Source: Plasticicumulans acidivorans (GTDB lineage Bacteria; Pseudomonadota; Gammaproteobacteria; Competibacterales; Competibacteraceae). From it: a stretch of 64,000 bases of DNA. Positions 52,103 to 61,759 of this stretch are shown here, piece by piece (the first letter of the stretch is position 1; every line of letters begins with the position of its first letter). The notes below the pieces were generated by a model. It was given only the letters and a program-made list of their open reading frames with translations, did no database searches and was not told where the DNA came from. The stretch spans positions 1-64,000 of the forward strand of contig NZ_QGTJ01000008.1 of the NCBI RefSeq assembly GCF_003182095.1, given 5' to 3'. Position numbers and translations under genes: made by a program.

Positions 52103-53080
52103 TCAGGCGGGCTCGGGCGGGGGCGGGTTGACTTCGACGGTGACGTGCACCAGCTCCGGGTAAGCCGCGAGCCGGTGGCGGTAGTGCTCTGGCGACTGGG
52201 CGTGCGGGTCGCGCACAGCGATGATGCAGGCGTAGCGCTGGCGGCCGACGCGCCATAAGTGCAGGTCTTCGACGCAGGCATCGCCGGCTTCGATGGCACG
52301 GCGTACGCAGCCGACCAGCGGATCGTCCATCTCGCGATCGAGCAGTACCTTGGCCGATTCGCGCAGCAGGCCGACGGCCCAGATGGCGATGACGGCACCG
52401 CCGACGATGCCCATCAGCGGATCGAGCCACCACCAGCCGAAGAACTTGCCGCACAGCAGCGCCGCGATCGCCGTCACCGAGGTCAGCGCATCGGCCAGCA
52501 CGTGCATGTAGGCGGCACGGTGATTGAGATCGTGGTGCTGGTGGCCATGATGGTCGTGATCGTGATCGGTGTGGTGATCATGCGCGTCAGGGTGCACATG
52601 GCCGGGATGCGCATGATGGTCGTGGTCGTGGCTGGCGTGCAGCATGCGCGCGCTCGCCAGATTGACGGCAAGGCCGATGACGGCGACGGCGATGGCCTCG
52701 TTGAAACCGATCGCCACCGGCGAAAACAGGCGGTCTAGCGATTCCAGAGCCATCAGGACCGCGACGACGAGCAGCAGCACGGCGCTGGCGAAGCCGCCGA
52801 GGATCTCGATCTTCCAAGTACCGAAGGCATAGCGCGCATCGCGCGCGTGCTCACGGGCGAACCAGTAGGCCAGCGCCGCCAGGCCGATGGCGACGACGTG
52901 CGAGGCCATGTGCCAGCCATCGGCGAGCAGCGCCATCGAGCCGTACCACCAACCGGCGAGGATCTCGATGACCATCATCACGGCGGTCAGGCCGACGACG
53001 CGCCAAGCGCTGCGTTCGGCGCTCGCGTCGCTGTGGTGGAAGTCATGCCGGTAACGGCAGGGGATGGCGTCGGTATTCAT
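52103..53080 (-). CDS. CDF-family divalent metal cation transporter (DmeF-like)
   Basis: A 325-residue cation diffusion facilitator with six membrane segments. Metal-site residues are in ALLADGWHMASH (segment 2, HxxxD type) and HVLADALTSVTA (segment 5). A long His/Asp-rich loop (HDHDHHAHPGHVHPDAHDHH) lies between segments 4 and 5, as in Co/Ni exporters of the DmeF type. It exports metal in exchange for protons. It ends 2 bp from the convergent Fnr-like gene. Confidence 0.9.
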   Translation of the reverse strand: MNTDAIPCRYRHDFHHSDASAERSAWRVVGLTAVMMVIEILAGWWYGSMALLADGWHMASHVVAIGLAALAYWFAREHARDARYAFGTWKIEILGGFASAVLLLVVAVLMALESLDRLFSPVAIGFNEAIAVAVIGLAVNLASARMLHASHDHDHHAHPGHVHPDAHDHHTDHDHDHHGHQHHDLNHRAAYMHVLADALTSVTAIAALLCGKFFGWWWLDPLMGIVGGAVIAIWAVGLLRESAKVLLDREMDDPLVGCVRRAIEAGDACVEDLHLWRVGRQRYACIIAVRDPHAQSPEHYRHRLAAYPELVHVTVEVNPPPPEPA

Positions 53081-53164
53081 GGCGGGCGTCCTGCTGCGAT
53101 GGGCGCAGCCAGTCTAGCGCCGTCGGCCTATCATGCCGACCTCACCTTCGACCTTGGAGTCCGC

Positions 53165-53818
53165 ATGCAACCTGGCTTCTGGCATGACAAATGGGAACGC
53201 CGTGATATCGGTTTTCACCAGTCCGTTCCCAATGAACTGCTGCGCGCGCACTGGCCGGCCCTGGGGCTGAAGTCGGGCGAGCGCGTGTTCGTGCCGCTGG
53301 CCGGCAAGAGCCTCGACATGCTGTGGCTGGCCGGCGAAGGGCTGCGCGTGCTCGGCGTCGAGCTCTCGTCGCTGGCCTGCGAAGCGTTCTTCGCGGAAAA
53401 CGGTCTGACACCGACACGCCGTGAGGAGGGGGCCTTCACCCGCTGGAGTTGCGCGGAAATCGAGCTGCTGTGCGGTGACGTGTTCGCACTTGAGTCCGCG
53501 CAGCTCGCCGATGTGCAGGGCATTTACGACCGCGCTGCGCTGATCGCACTGCCGCCGGAGATGCGCCGGCGCTATGTCGAGCACCTCAGTGGTGCGCTGC
53601 CGGCCGCAGTGCGCATGCTGTTGATCACGCTCGATTACGAGCAGTCCGAACGGCAGGGGCCGCCGTTCGCCGTCAGCGCCGATGAAGTGCGTGCCTTGTA
53701 CGCCGGCTGGGACCTCAGCTGCCTGCAGACCGTCGATCTGCTGGAGCGTGATCCGCGCTATCGCGAGCGCGGCCTGAGTCGCATCAGTGACTGCGCCTGG
53801 CGTGTGTGCCGCAGCTGA
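53165..53818 (+). CDS. tpm: Thiopurine S-methyltransferase
   Basis: A 217-residue SAM-dependent methyltransferase. MQPGFWHDKWERRDIGFHQ at the start, VFVPLAGKSLDMLWLAGEGLRVLGVE (SAM motif I) and IYDRAALIALPPEMRRRYV are diagnostic of bacterial TPMT. In bacteria it methylates selenite, tellurite or thiopurines. GGAG precedes ATG 53165. It is divergent from the CDF gene. Confidence 0.93.
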   Translation: MQPGFWHDKWERRDIGFHQSVPNELLRAHWPALGLKSGERVFVPLAGKSLDMLWLAGEGLRVLGVELSSLACEAFFAENGLTPTRREEGAFTRWSCAEIELLCGDVFALESAQLADVQGIYDRAALIALPPEMRRRYVEHLSGALPAAVRMLLITLDYEQSERQGPPFAVSADEVRALYAGWDLSCLQTVDLLERDPRYRERGLSRISDCAWRVCRS

Positions 53819-53827
53819 CGCCGCGGC

Positions 53828-54229
53828 TCACTCGTCCGTCAGGTTGGCGGTGTGCGATGTGGAATCGCCGGTGTCGACCTTGTAGAAGCCGTTGCGGTCA
53901 TAGCCGCGATCGTCACAGTTCTTGTCACCAACGATGGTGAAAGACTTTGCCGAGGTGCAGAAGTAGTAGTCACCGCCCCAGCCGCCGCCGATCTCGTGCG
54001 TGGCATACAGGTAGTAATTGTGGTAACGGAGCTTGCCCTGGACGACGACGGCGCATTTGCCGCCATCGATGTTCCACCAGCCTTCCGAGACCCATTTCTT
54101 GCCGTCCTGGTAACCGACGGCGACCGAGGCTTGGTAGCCGGTTTTGTTGCAGACGCGCAGTTCAGCCTGGGCGCTGGCGCAGAGCAGGGTGCAGAGGGCG
54201 ATGCCGAGGGTGGAGCGCAGAAGCGTCAT
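53828..54229 (-). CDS. Exported DUF1036-domain protein
   Basis: A 133-residue secreted protein with a signal peptide (about 1-22, ending AQA) and a single DUF1036 domain: LRVCNKTGYQASVAVGYQDG, WVSEGWWNIDGGKC and HNYYLYATHEIGG. Four mature cysteines could form two disulfides. The function of the family is unknown. It is convergent with tpm (10-bp gap). Confidence 0.85.
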   Translation of the reverse strand: MTLLRSTLGIALCTLLCASAQAELRVCNKTGYQASVAVGYQDGKKWVSEGWWNIDGGKCAVVVQGKLRYHNYYLYATHEIGGGWGGDYYFCTSAKSFTIVGDKNCDDRGYDRNGFYKVDTGDSTSHTANLTDE

Positions 54230-54379
54230 TGTGGATTCCCGTAATCGGTGGCGGCGAGAAGTAAGGTAGCTGACCGCGTAGCCGGCTACCGTGGCGTGCA
54301 GTCGGCGTCAGATGATTACAGGAGTACAAGCTCCTGCGTGACCGCGAAACGCATCGGCATGGCGATTGTTGCGATTGTT

Positions 54380-54407
54380 GACGCTGCCGGCGTTGGCCGG
54401 CAGCGTC
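54380..54407 (-). terminator. Terminator-like hairpin after ald
   Basis: A 12-bp GC-rich stem (GACGCTGCCGGC on the + strand, with its complement) and a 4-base loop lie 10 bp past the alanine dehydrogenase stop. The following bases on the minus strand (AACAATCG) are not a T-run, so termination may be weak. Confidence 0.5.
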
Positions 54408-54416
54408 GCAGTGACC

Positions 54417-55535
<1,119 letters not shown>

Positions 55536-55797
55536 GTTTGCAGCACTCCCGAATGAAAATGACCGCTGGGGGGAGACGGTCGCGATGGAACGCGGCAAGC
55601 ATGATCCACTCGCCTCTCCACTGCAGCGCCCCACCGGCAAGCCCCCTTGCCGTTGGCACTGTCAGGGGACACAGCGTAGACCTTGAATGCCAAGGCGTGT
55701 GGTGGCGCGTGTCAGTGGCCGTTGACTCTCGGGGCCGATTGCTGATGATGGTGCGACGCAATAAAACCGCCTGCCTGTTTGTGCATCGGAGACCGCC

Positions 55798-56226
55798 ATG
55801 AATGCCAGCCTGATCATCGGCTCCGCCCTGACCCCGGTCGTTATGATGTCCGGGGTGGCCTTGCTGATTTTGTCGATGGGCACCCGTTTCGGCCGCGTGA
55901 TGGATCGCACGCGGATCATCCACGACCGCATCCGCAACCTCGGCGGCGATGGCGCATCGGCGCTCGAACGTGAGCTGAGCGTGCTGATGCAGCGCTGCCG
56001 GCTGATGCGCACGGCGGTGCTCTCCGCCTGCTGCAGCGTGCTCTGCGTCGCCATCACCGTCGCCACGCTGTTTTGTGAAGCCTTGTTCGGCTTCGACGCG
56101 GCCCCGCTCAGTCTGTCGTTGTTCGCACTGGCGTCGATCGCGCTGGTGGTATCAGTCAGCTTCCTGATCGCCGATGTGCACGCCTCGCTCAAGCCGATGC
56201 TGATCGAGATCGAAGCCCGCGCCTGA
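55798..56226 (+). CDS. DUF2721 membrane protein
   Basis: A 142-residue inner-membrane protein with about three hydrophobic segments. SALTPVVMMSGVALLILSMGTRFGRVMDRTRII is the conserved N-terminal DUF2721 pattern. Function is unknown. It diverges from ald across 262 bp that hold no other gene, and is convergent with the HAD gene across a 71-bp gap containing a GCGCCGG/CCGGCGC hairpin (56244-56266). Confidence 0.87.
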   Translation: MNASLIIGSALTPVVMMSGVALLILSMGTRFGRVMDRTRIIHDRIRNLGGDGASALERELSVLMQRCRLMRTAVLSACCSVLCVAITVATLFCEALFGFDAAPLSLSLFALASIALVVSVSFLIADVHASLKPMLIEIEARA

Positions 56227-56297
56227 CGAGGGCGGAGCAGCTGGCGCCGGGCAAACGATCCGGCGCGGGTGCCGGGAAGCGCAGCGCTGCGCGCGGT

Positions 56298-57053
56298 TCA
56301 GCCGCGCAGCAGCGGGGCGACGGCGGCGCTGAAATCGGCTACCACCTGCGCGCCCGGACAGCGGGCCTCGTCGCCGGGGCGGTACTTGCCGGTGCGTACC
56401 AGACAGCCCTGCAGCCCGATCGCCATGCCGGCAGCGATGTCGTGCTCGGCGTCATCACCGATCACCAGCACGTCCTTGGCATCAAGGCCGAGGCGTTCGC
56501 AGGCGGTGGTGAAAAACGTCGGAGCGGGCTTGCCGATGACGGTCGCACTGACGCCGCTGGCATGTTCGAGCAGCGCCCGGAACGGGCCGATGTCGAGGCT
56601 CAAGCCCTGGTCGAGATCGCGGAAATAGCGGTTGTCCCCCATCGTCACCAGCTCGGCCCCCTGCAGCAGCAGGCGGAAGGCGCGATTCAGCGCGCGGTAG
56701 CTGAAGCCGTCGGCGGCATCGCCGAGCACCACGGTATCCGGGTCGCGGCGGTCGAGATCGAGGAATTCGGCAACGACGGCGGGGTGTACCAGCAGGCTCG
56801 GGCGGCGCTGGCGTGTGGCCAGCCACTGGTGGGTGGCGTCGACGGCGCTGAGGATATGTGCCTCGGGGATGGCAAAGCCCAGGGCCTGCAGATCGCGCGC
56901 AATATCGCGTCGCCGTTGACGGGTGGTGTTGGTGATGCACAGCCACGGCAGTCCGCTGGCCTGCAGCGCCTGCAGGCTCTCGACGGCGCCCGGCAGGGCG
57001 CAGGCACCGTCATAGATGACGCCGGACAGATCGATCAGCACCCCGCGTGGCAT
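56298..57053 (-). CDS. HAD-superfamily phosphatase, subfamily IIA
   Basis: A 251-residue NagD/LHPP-like phosphatase. The nucleophile motif is altered in detail but usable: VLIDLSGVIYDG, where the second Asp of DxD is replaced by Ser. Motif II is CITNTTR, motif III is IGKPAP and motif IV is VLVIGDDAEHDIAAGMAIG. LHPP proteins have this DLSG form. A role in dephosphorylating small metabolites is likely; the substrate is unknown. Confidence 0.87.
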   Translation of the reverse strand: MPRGVLIDLSGVIYDGACALPGAVESLQALQASGLPWLCITNTTRQRRRDIARDLQALGFAIPEAHILSAVDATHQWLATRQRRPSLLVHPAVVAEFLDLDRRDPDTVVLGDAADGFSYRALNRAFRLLLQGAELVTMGDNRYFRDLDQGLSLDIGPFRALLEHASGVSATVIGKPAPTFFTTACERLGLDAKDVLVIGDDAEHDIAAGMAIGLQGCLVRTGKYRPGDEARCPGAQVVADFSAAVAPLLRG

Positions 57054-57195
57054 GGTGACATTCCCGCTGACAACTTGCAGATGGCTTGAACAATGCAAAT
57101 GTCATGCTGATTACATAAATACTTAATGAAACAACGATCAAGCGTTGTGCTCATGCCTGTCGCCGGTTGCAGGCAGGTTTTTGATGTAAAAAAAT

Positions 57196-57795
57196 TCATG
57201 TTGCGCCGCGCGTTGCCGTTTCGTAGGCGGCCCGTTCCTGATGCGAATTGAGATTGAGGAAGCAGCTGGCCCGGTCACTGAAATCGACCCGGGTCATGCG
57301 TCGCTCCGCATACCAGCGCTCGACCTTGCGCTCTCCGCTGGCGAGATAGTCTTCCAGCGGCAGCAGCTGATCGCTGCGGATCAGCGCGAACAGCGGCTGC
57401 AGGCGCTGACCGTCGCTGGCGACGGCGATTTCGGCATCCTCGCGCAGTGCAGCGTGGAGCAGTCGCTCGGTGAGATCCGGGCAGATCAGCGGGCTGTCGC
57501 AGGGGACAGTCAGCAGCCATTCGCTGTCGCACACGCCGAGCGCGGCGGCGATGCCGGCGAGTGGTCCGAGGAAATCCTCGCTGGCGTCGCTGACGATCTG
57601 ATAGCCGTAACCGGCGTAACGTTCGGCGTTGCGGTTGGCGTTGATGACGATCCGGCCGACCTGCGAGCGCAGGGACGAAAGGATGTACTCGATCAGCGGC
57701 CGGCCGTGGATCGGCACCAGTCCCTTGTCTGCACCGTCCATGCGGGTGCCGCGTCCACCCGCGAGGATGACGGCAGTGACGGATGCTGCGTTCAT
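57196..57795 (-). CDS. mobA: Molybdenum cofactor guanylyltransferase MobA
   Basis: A 199-residue enzyme that adds GMP to molybdopterin to form the bis-MGD cofactor. The nucleotide-binding loop is ILAGGRGTRMDGADKGL and the later motif is LLTVPCDSPLI. The C-terminal half (VERWYAERRMTRVDF, FLNLNS) fits MobA. A flavodoxin gene lies upstream in the same direction, 233 bp away. Confidence 0.92.
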   Translation of the reverse strand: MNAASVTAVILAGGRGTRMDGADKGLVPIHGRPLIEYILSSLRSQVGRIVINANRNAERYAGYGYQIVSDASEDFLGPLAGIAAALGVCDSEWLLTVPCDSPLICPDLTERLLHAALREDAEIAVASDGQRLQPLFALIRSDQLLPLEDYLASGERKVERWYAERRMTRVDFSDRASCFLNLNSHQERAAYETATRGAT

Positions 57796-57932
57796 GCGTG
57801 TGATGACCTCCAGGCAGGCGACATGTGGATTGGGCCCCTGCGCAGAAGGTCTGGCAAGCGGCCGCCAGTCAGGTTCCGCATACCCCCGCTGCCTGTTCTG
57901 CAGCGGGCCTGCCAATCATCGAGGCGAAAGCA

Positions 57933-57968
57933 GATACCCGCTCCGGCACGCACGCCGCAGCGGGTATC
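57933..57968 (-). terminator. Hairpin between flavodoxin and mobA
   Basis: GATACCCGCT (57933-57942) and AGCGGGTATC (57959-57968) form a perfect 10-bp stem with a 16-base loop, 61 bp after the flavodoxin stop. No T-run follows on either strand. It may stop flavodoxin transcription or be a processing element. The surrounding 233-bp gap holds no gene. Confidence 0.45.
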
Positions 57969-58028
57969 GCGAGTGGCTGGCTGTCCCGGTTGCTGGCGCG
58001 GGCGCGTTACCGGTTCAGTGCCGGTCGA

Positions 58029-58697
<669 letters not shown>

Positions 58698-58755
58698 TTA
58701 TCCGCACGGTTTGTGCAAGTGCAGCGAAGCGCAGCCAGCCCCCTGACGTCCGGGT

Positions 58756-59733
58756 TCAGATTTTCGCGGTGACTTCGAGCCGCTCCGCCGTTTTGTCGTC
58801 CTTCTCCTGGTAGGTGAAGTACGTGGCACTGATGGCCTCGTGGATCTGGCCGAGGCCGATCTGCAGATCGTCGATGAACTGGTGCAGATTGGCGTAAGCC
58901 AGTGCATCGACGTCGGCGTCATGCACCGCCTGCAGCGAGCGATGCACGCAGCCGATGGCGGTTTCCGCGCGGGGCAGGCCACGCAGGCAGTCGGCGATGG
59001 AGAGCAGGGCGTGCGCGACGGTGCGCGGGAAATGCTCGTCCTGCAGCAGGAAGTGCAGCACGTCGGAGCCGCGCACGCGCGAGCGCACCTGCTGGCGGTA
59101 GGCCTGATAGGCGGACATCGAACGCAGCACGCTCATCCACTGGATGTTGGTGTAGGGCGTCAGTTCGCCTTCCCGCGGCAGCAGGTTCGCCGAGCGCACG
59201 TCGAGGATGCGTGTACTCATGTCGGCGCGTTCCATGTAGCGGCCGAGCAGCACGAAATGACGTGCCTGCGTGTGCGACATGGTGCCTTCGAGGAAGCCGT
59301 TGAAACGCTGGCAGCCGCGGATGATCTGTTTGAGGAAGTAATCCCGGCCGCGCGGACTGACGCCGTTGGCGAGATTGTCGCGCACGAACAGGTAGACCTC
59401 GTTGAGTTCTTCCCAGGCTTCGCGTGGCATCGCGTCGCGGGTGGTGCGCAGGTTTTCGCGGGCGTAGGTCAGCGCCGAGAGGATCGAGCCGGAATTCTGC
59501 AGATCGCCGGTCAGGAAGGAGACGACGCTGAATTCGTCGGCCTTGCTGAAGCGGTCGAAAAAGCTTTCCTGGCTGCCGGTGATGTAGATCAGCGGCTCCC
59601 ACTCGGTGGTGCGGGCAGTGCGCGGCAGGTCGAGCAGCAGGTTGGTGGTGACGCTGATCAGGCGGGCGGTATCCTCCGCGCGCTCGACGTAGCGGGCCAG
59701 CCAGTAGACGTTCTGGGCGACGCGCGAAAGCAT
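58756..59733 (-). CDS. Alpha-E domain protein
   Basis: A 325-residue, all-helical protein of the alpha-E family: MLSRVAQNVYWLARYVERAEDTARL is the hallmark start, and HTQARHFVLLGRYMERADMSTRILDVR repeats the pattern. The family is always found with circularly permuted ATP-grasp and transglutaminase genes and is proposed to take part in making a peptide or amide. GAGGAGG precedes the ATG. It begins 2 bp after the ATP-grasp gene. Confidence 0.92.
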   Translation of the reverse strand: MLSRVAQNVYWLARYVERAEDTARLISVTTNLLLDLPRTARTTEWEPLIYITGSQESFFDRFSKADEFSVVSFLTGDLQNSGSILSALTYARENLRTTRDAMPREAWEELNEVYLFVRDNLANGVSPRGRDYFLKQIIRGCQRFNGFLEGTMSHTQARHFVLLGRYMERADMSTRILDVRSANLLPREGELTPYTNIQWMSVLRSMSAYQAYRQQVRSRVRGSDVLHFLLQDEHFPRTVAHALLSIADCLRGLPRAETAIGCVHRSLQAVHDADVDALAYANLHQFIDDLQIGLGQIHEAISATYFTYQEKDDKTAERLEVTAKI

Positions 59734-59735
59734 GC

Positions 59736-61190
59736 TCAAGCCTCCTCGAAATCGACGATCCAAGTGTCCTTGCTGCCGCCACCCTGTGAGGAGTTGACGA
59801 CCAAGGAGCCCTTGACCAGCGCGACGCGGGTCAGCCCGCCCATCGTCACGTAAGTGTTGGGACCGGACAGGATGAACGGTCGCAGGTCGACGTGGCGCGG
59901 TTCGGCATGGCCGTCGCACAGCGTCGGGCTGGTGGAAATCGCCAGCGTCGGCTGGGCCATGTAATTGCGCGGATTGGCGCGGATCAGCTCGGCGAACTCG
60001 GCGCGTTTCTCCGGGCTGGCGTGCGGACCGACCATCATGCCGTAGCCCCCCGATTCATTGGCCGGTTTGACCACCAGCTTGTCGAGATTGGCCAGCACGT
60101 ACTCGCGATCTTTGTCGCGCATGCACAGATAGCTCGGCACGTTCGGCAGGATGGTGTCCTGGTCCAGGTAGTATTTGATGAGTTCTGGCACGAAGGCGTA
60201 GACGACCTTGTCGTCGGCGACACCGGCGCCCGGCGCATTGGCCAGCGCGACCTTGCCGGCACGCCAGCTGCGCATCAGCCCGGCGCAGCCGAGCATCGAC
60301 TCGGGGTTGAAGGCCTCCGGGTCGAGGAACAGATCGTCGACGCGACGGTAGATGACATCGACGCGCTTGAGGCCGTCGATCGTGCGCATGTAGCAGCAGT
60401 CGTCGTCACCGACCAGCAGGTCGGGGCCCTGCACCAGTTCGACACCCATCTGCTGCGCCAGATAGGCGTGCTCGAAGTAGGCGGAGTTGTAGATGCCGGG
60501 GGTGAGCACGACGATCTGCGGATCGTCGCCGGGGCGTGGCGACATCGAGGCGAGCATTTCGAACAGCTGCGCCGGGTAGTCATCGACCGGCATGATGCGG
60601 CCGGAGTCGAACAGCTCGGGCAGCACGCGCTTGGTGACGACGCGGTTTTCCAGCATGTAGGAGACGCCGGAGGGCACGCGCAGGTTGTCTTCGAGCACGT
60701 AGATGGTGCCGTCCTTGTCGCGGACCAGATCGGAACCGCAGATGTGCGCCCAGACCCGGTGCGGCGGCGTGGTGCCGACGCACTGCGGCCGGAAATTGAC
60801 CGATTGCGCGAGGATTTCCGCCGGCAGCACGCCATCCTTGACGACCTTCTGCTCGTGGTAGAGATCGTCGATGAACATGTTGAGTGCCTGCACGCGCTGC
60901 TTGAGGCCCGCCTCGACGCGCGTCCACTCACTGAGCGGGATGATCCTTGGCACGATGTCGAACGGCCAGGCACGGTCGATCATGCTGCCTTCCGAATACA
61001 CCGTGAAGGTAATGCCCATGACGCGGATGGCGAGTTCGGCTGCTGTCTTACGTTCGGCGAGTTCGGCGTCGGAGAGGGCTGCGAGATGCTCGCAGAGCGC
61101 TCTGGCCACCGGGCGGGGGATACCGCCGGCGGCGATCAGTTCGTCAAAGAAGCCGTCGGCGCGGTAATGCTGCCAGTCGAGTGTGCTCAT
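59736..61190 (-). CDS. Circularly permuted ATP-grasp protein
   Basis: A 484-residue protein of the circularly permuted type 2 ATP-grasp family. YVLEDNLRVPSGVSYMLENR, the VVLTPGIYNSAYFEHAYLA segment and LVVKPANESGGYGMMVG (ATP-binding lysine region) are typical, as is the SSQGGGSKDTWIVD end. It is expected to ligate an amino group to a carboxylate. It forms a two-gene unit with the alpha-E gene and diverges from the transglutaminase gene. The 569 bp between (61191-61759) hold no credible gene and must contain both promoters. Confidence 0.93.
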   Translation of the reverse strand: MSTLDWQHYRADGFFDELIAAGGIPRPVARALCEHLAALSDAELAERKTAAELAIRVMGITFTVYSEGSMIDRAWPFDIVPRIIPLSEWTRVEAGLKQRVQALNMFIDDLYHEQKVVKDGVLPAEILAQSVNFRPQCVGTTPPHRVWAHICGSDLVRDKDGTIYVLEDNLRVPSGVSYMLENRVVTKRVLPELFDSGRIMPVDDYPAQLFEMLASMSPRPGDDPQIVVLTPGIYNSAYFEHAYLAQQMGVELVQGPDLLVGDDDCCYMRTIDGLKRVDVIYRRVDDLFLDPEAFNPESMLGCAGLMRSWRAGKVALANAPGAGVADDKVVYAFVPELIKYYLDQDTILPNVPSYLCMRDKDREYVLANLDKLVVKPANESGGYGMMVGPHASPEKRAEFAELIRANPRNYMAQPTLAISTSPTLCDGHAEPRHVDLRPFILSGPNTYVTMGGLTRVALVKGSLVVNSSQGGGSKDTWIVDFEEA

Positions 61191-61759
61191 GAGCTTTTTG
61201 GTCCTTGGTCTGCACGCGCAAAGGCGGCGACGCGGTGGGACGCCCCTCTTGCCTGTCATCTCCCCGGGGGCGCTGAGGGGTTGGTTAAACAATTGTCGTG
61301 CCAGTTGATGGGGCACGTGCTCGCGCGCAGTGTCGGTGCAACCTTATAAAGGTCTGCTGTGGTCTGGTGCTGGCTTGGCGATCAAGCGCATCGGATGGCA
61401 GAACGCCGTTATCCATGTGGAGCGTGCGGAATTTGCACAGGGTTTCATGAGGTTTCCAGTGGGTGGCGAGTTCACTGCCTGAAACGGCTGAAGCACTATT
61501 CTGTAGCCTTCTGCACTATTGCATGTCTTTTTTTAGTGCGTAACATGCGCACCCCCCGGCAGACCGGCTGGCTGGTATGTTGCGCTCAGCGATGGTGCGC
61601 TGCCACACGCCCGCGGGGTGGTGCATCTGTCTTATCAGGCAGATGCGCTGCGGGCAGTCTGCCTACGTCCGCGGCGGACAGCTAACCCGAGTATTATGGA
61701 ACGCCGCTTGCTACGCCCGGAATCCATACCGGCTTTTCTCGTCGAGCCAAGGACACGCC

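Noticed and set aside
57120..57180. Hairpin with T-run between the HAD and mobA genes
   Set aside because: The 6-bp TGCCTG/CAGGCA stem and T-run are oriented for plus-strand transcripts, but no plus-strand gene lies upstream.
61359..61685. Plus-strand frame of 108 codons before the transglutaminase gene
   Set aside because: No ribosome site, no recognisable features, unusual composition; more likely non-coding leader DNA.
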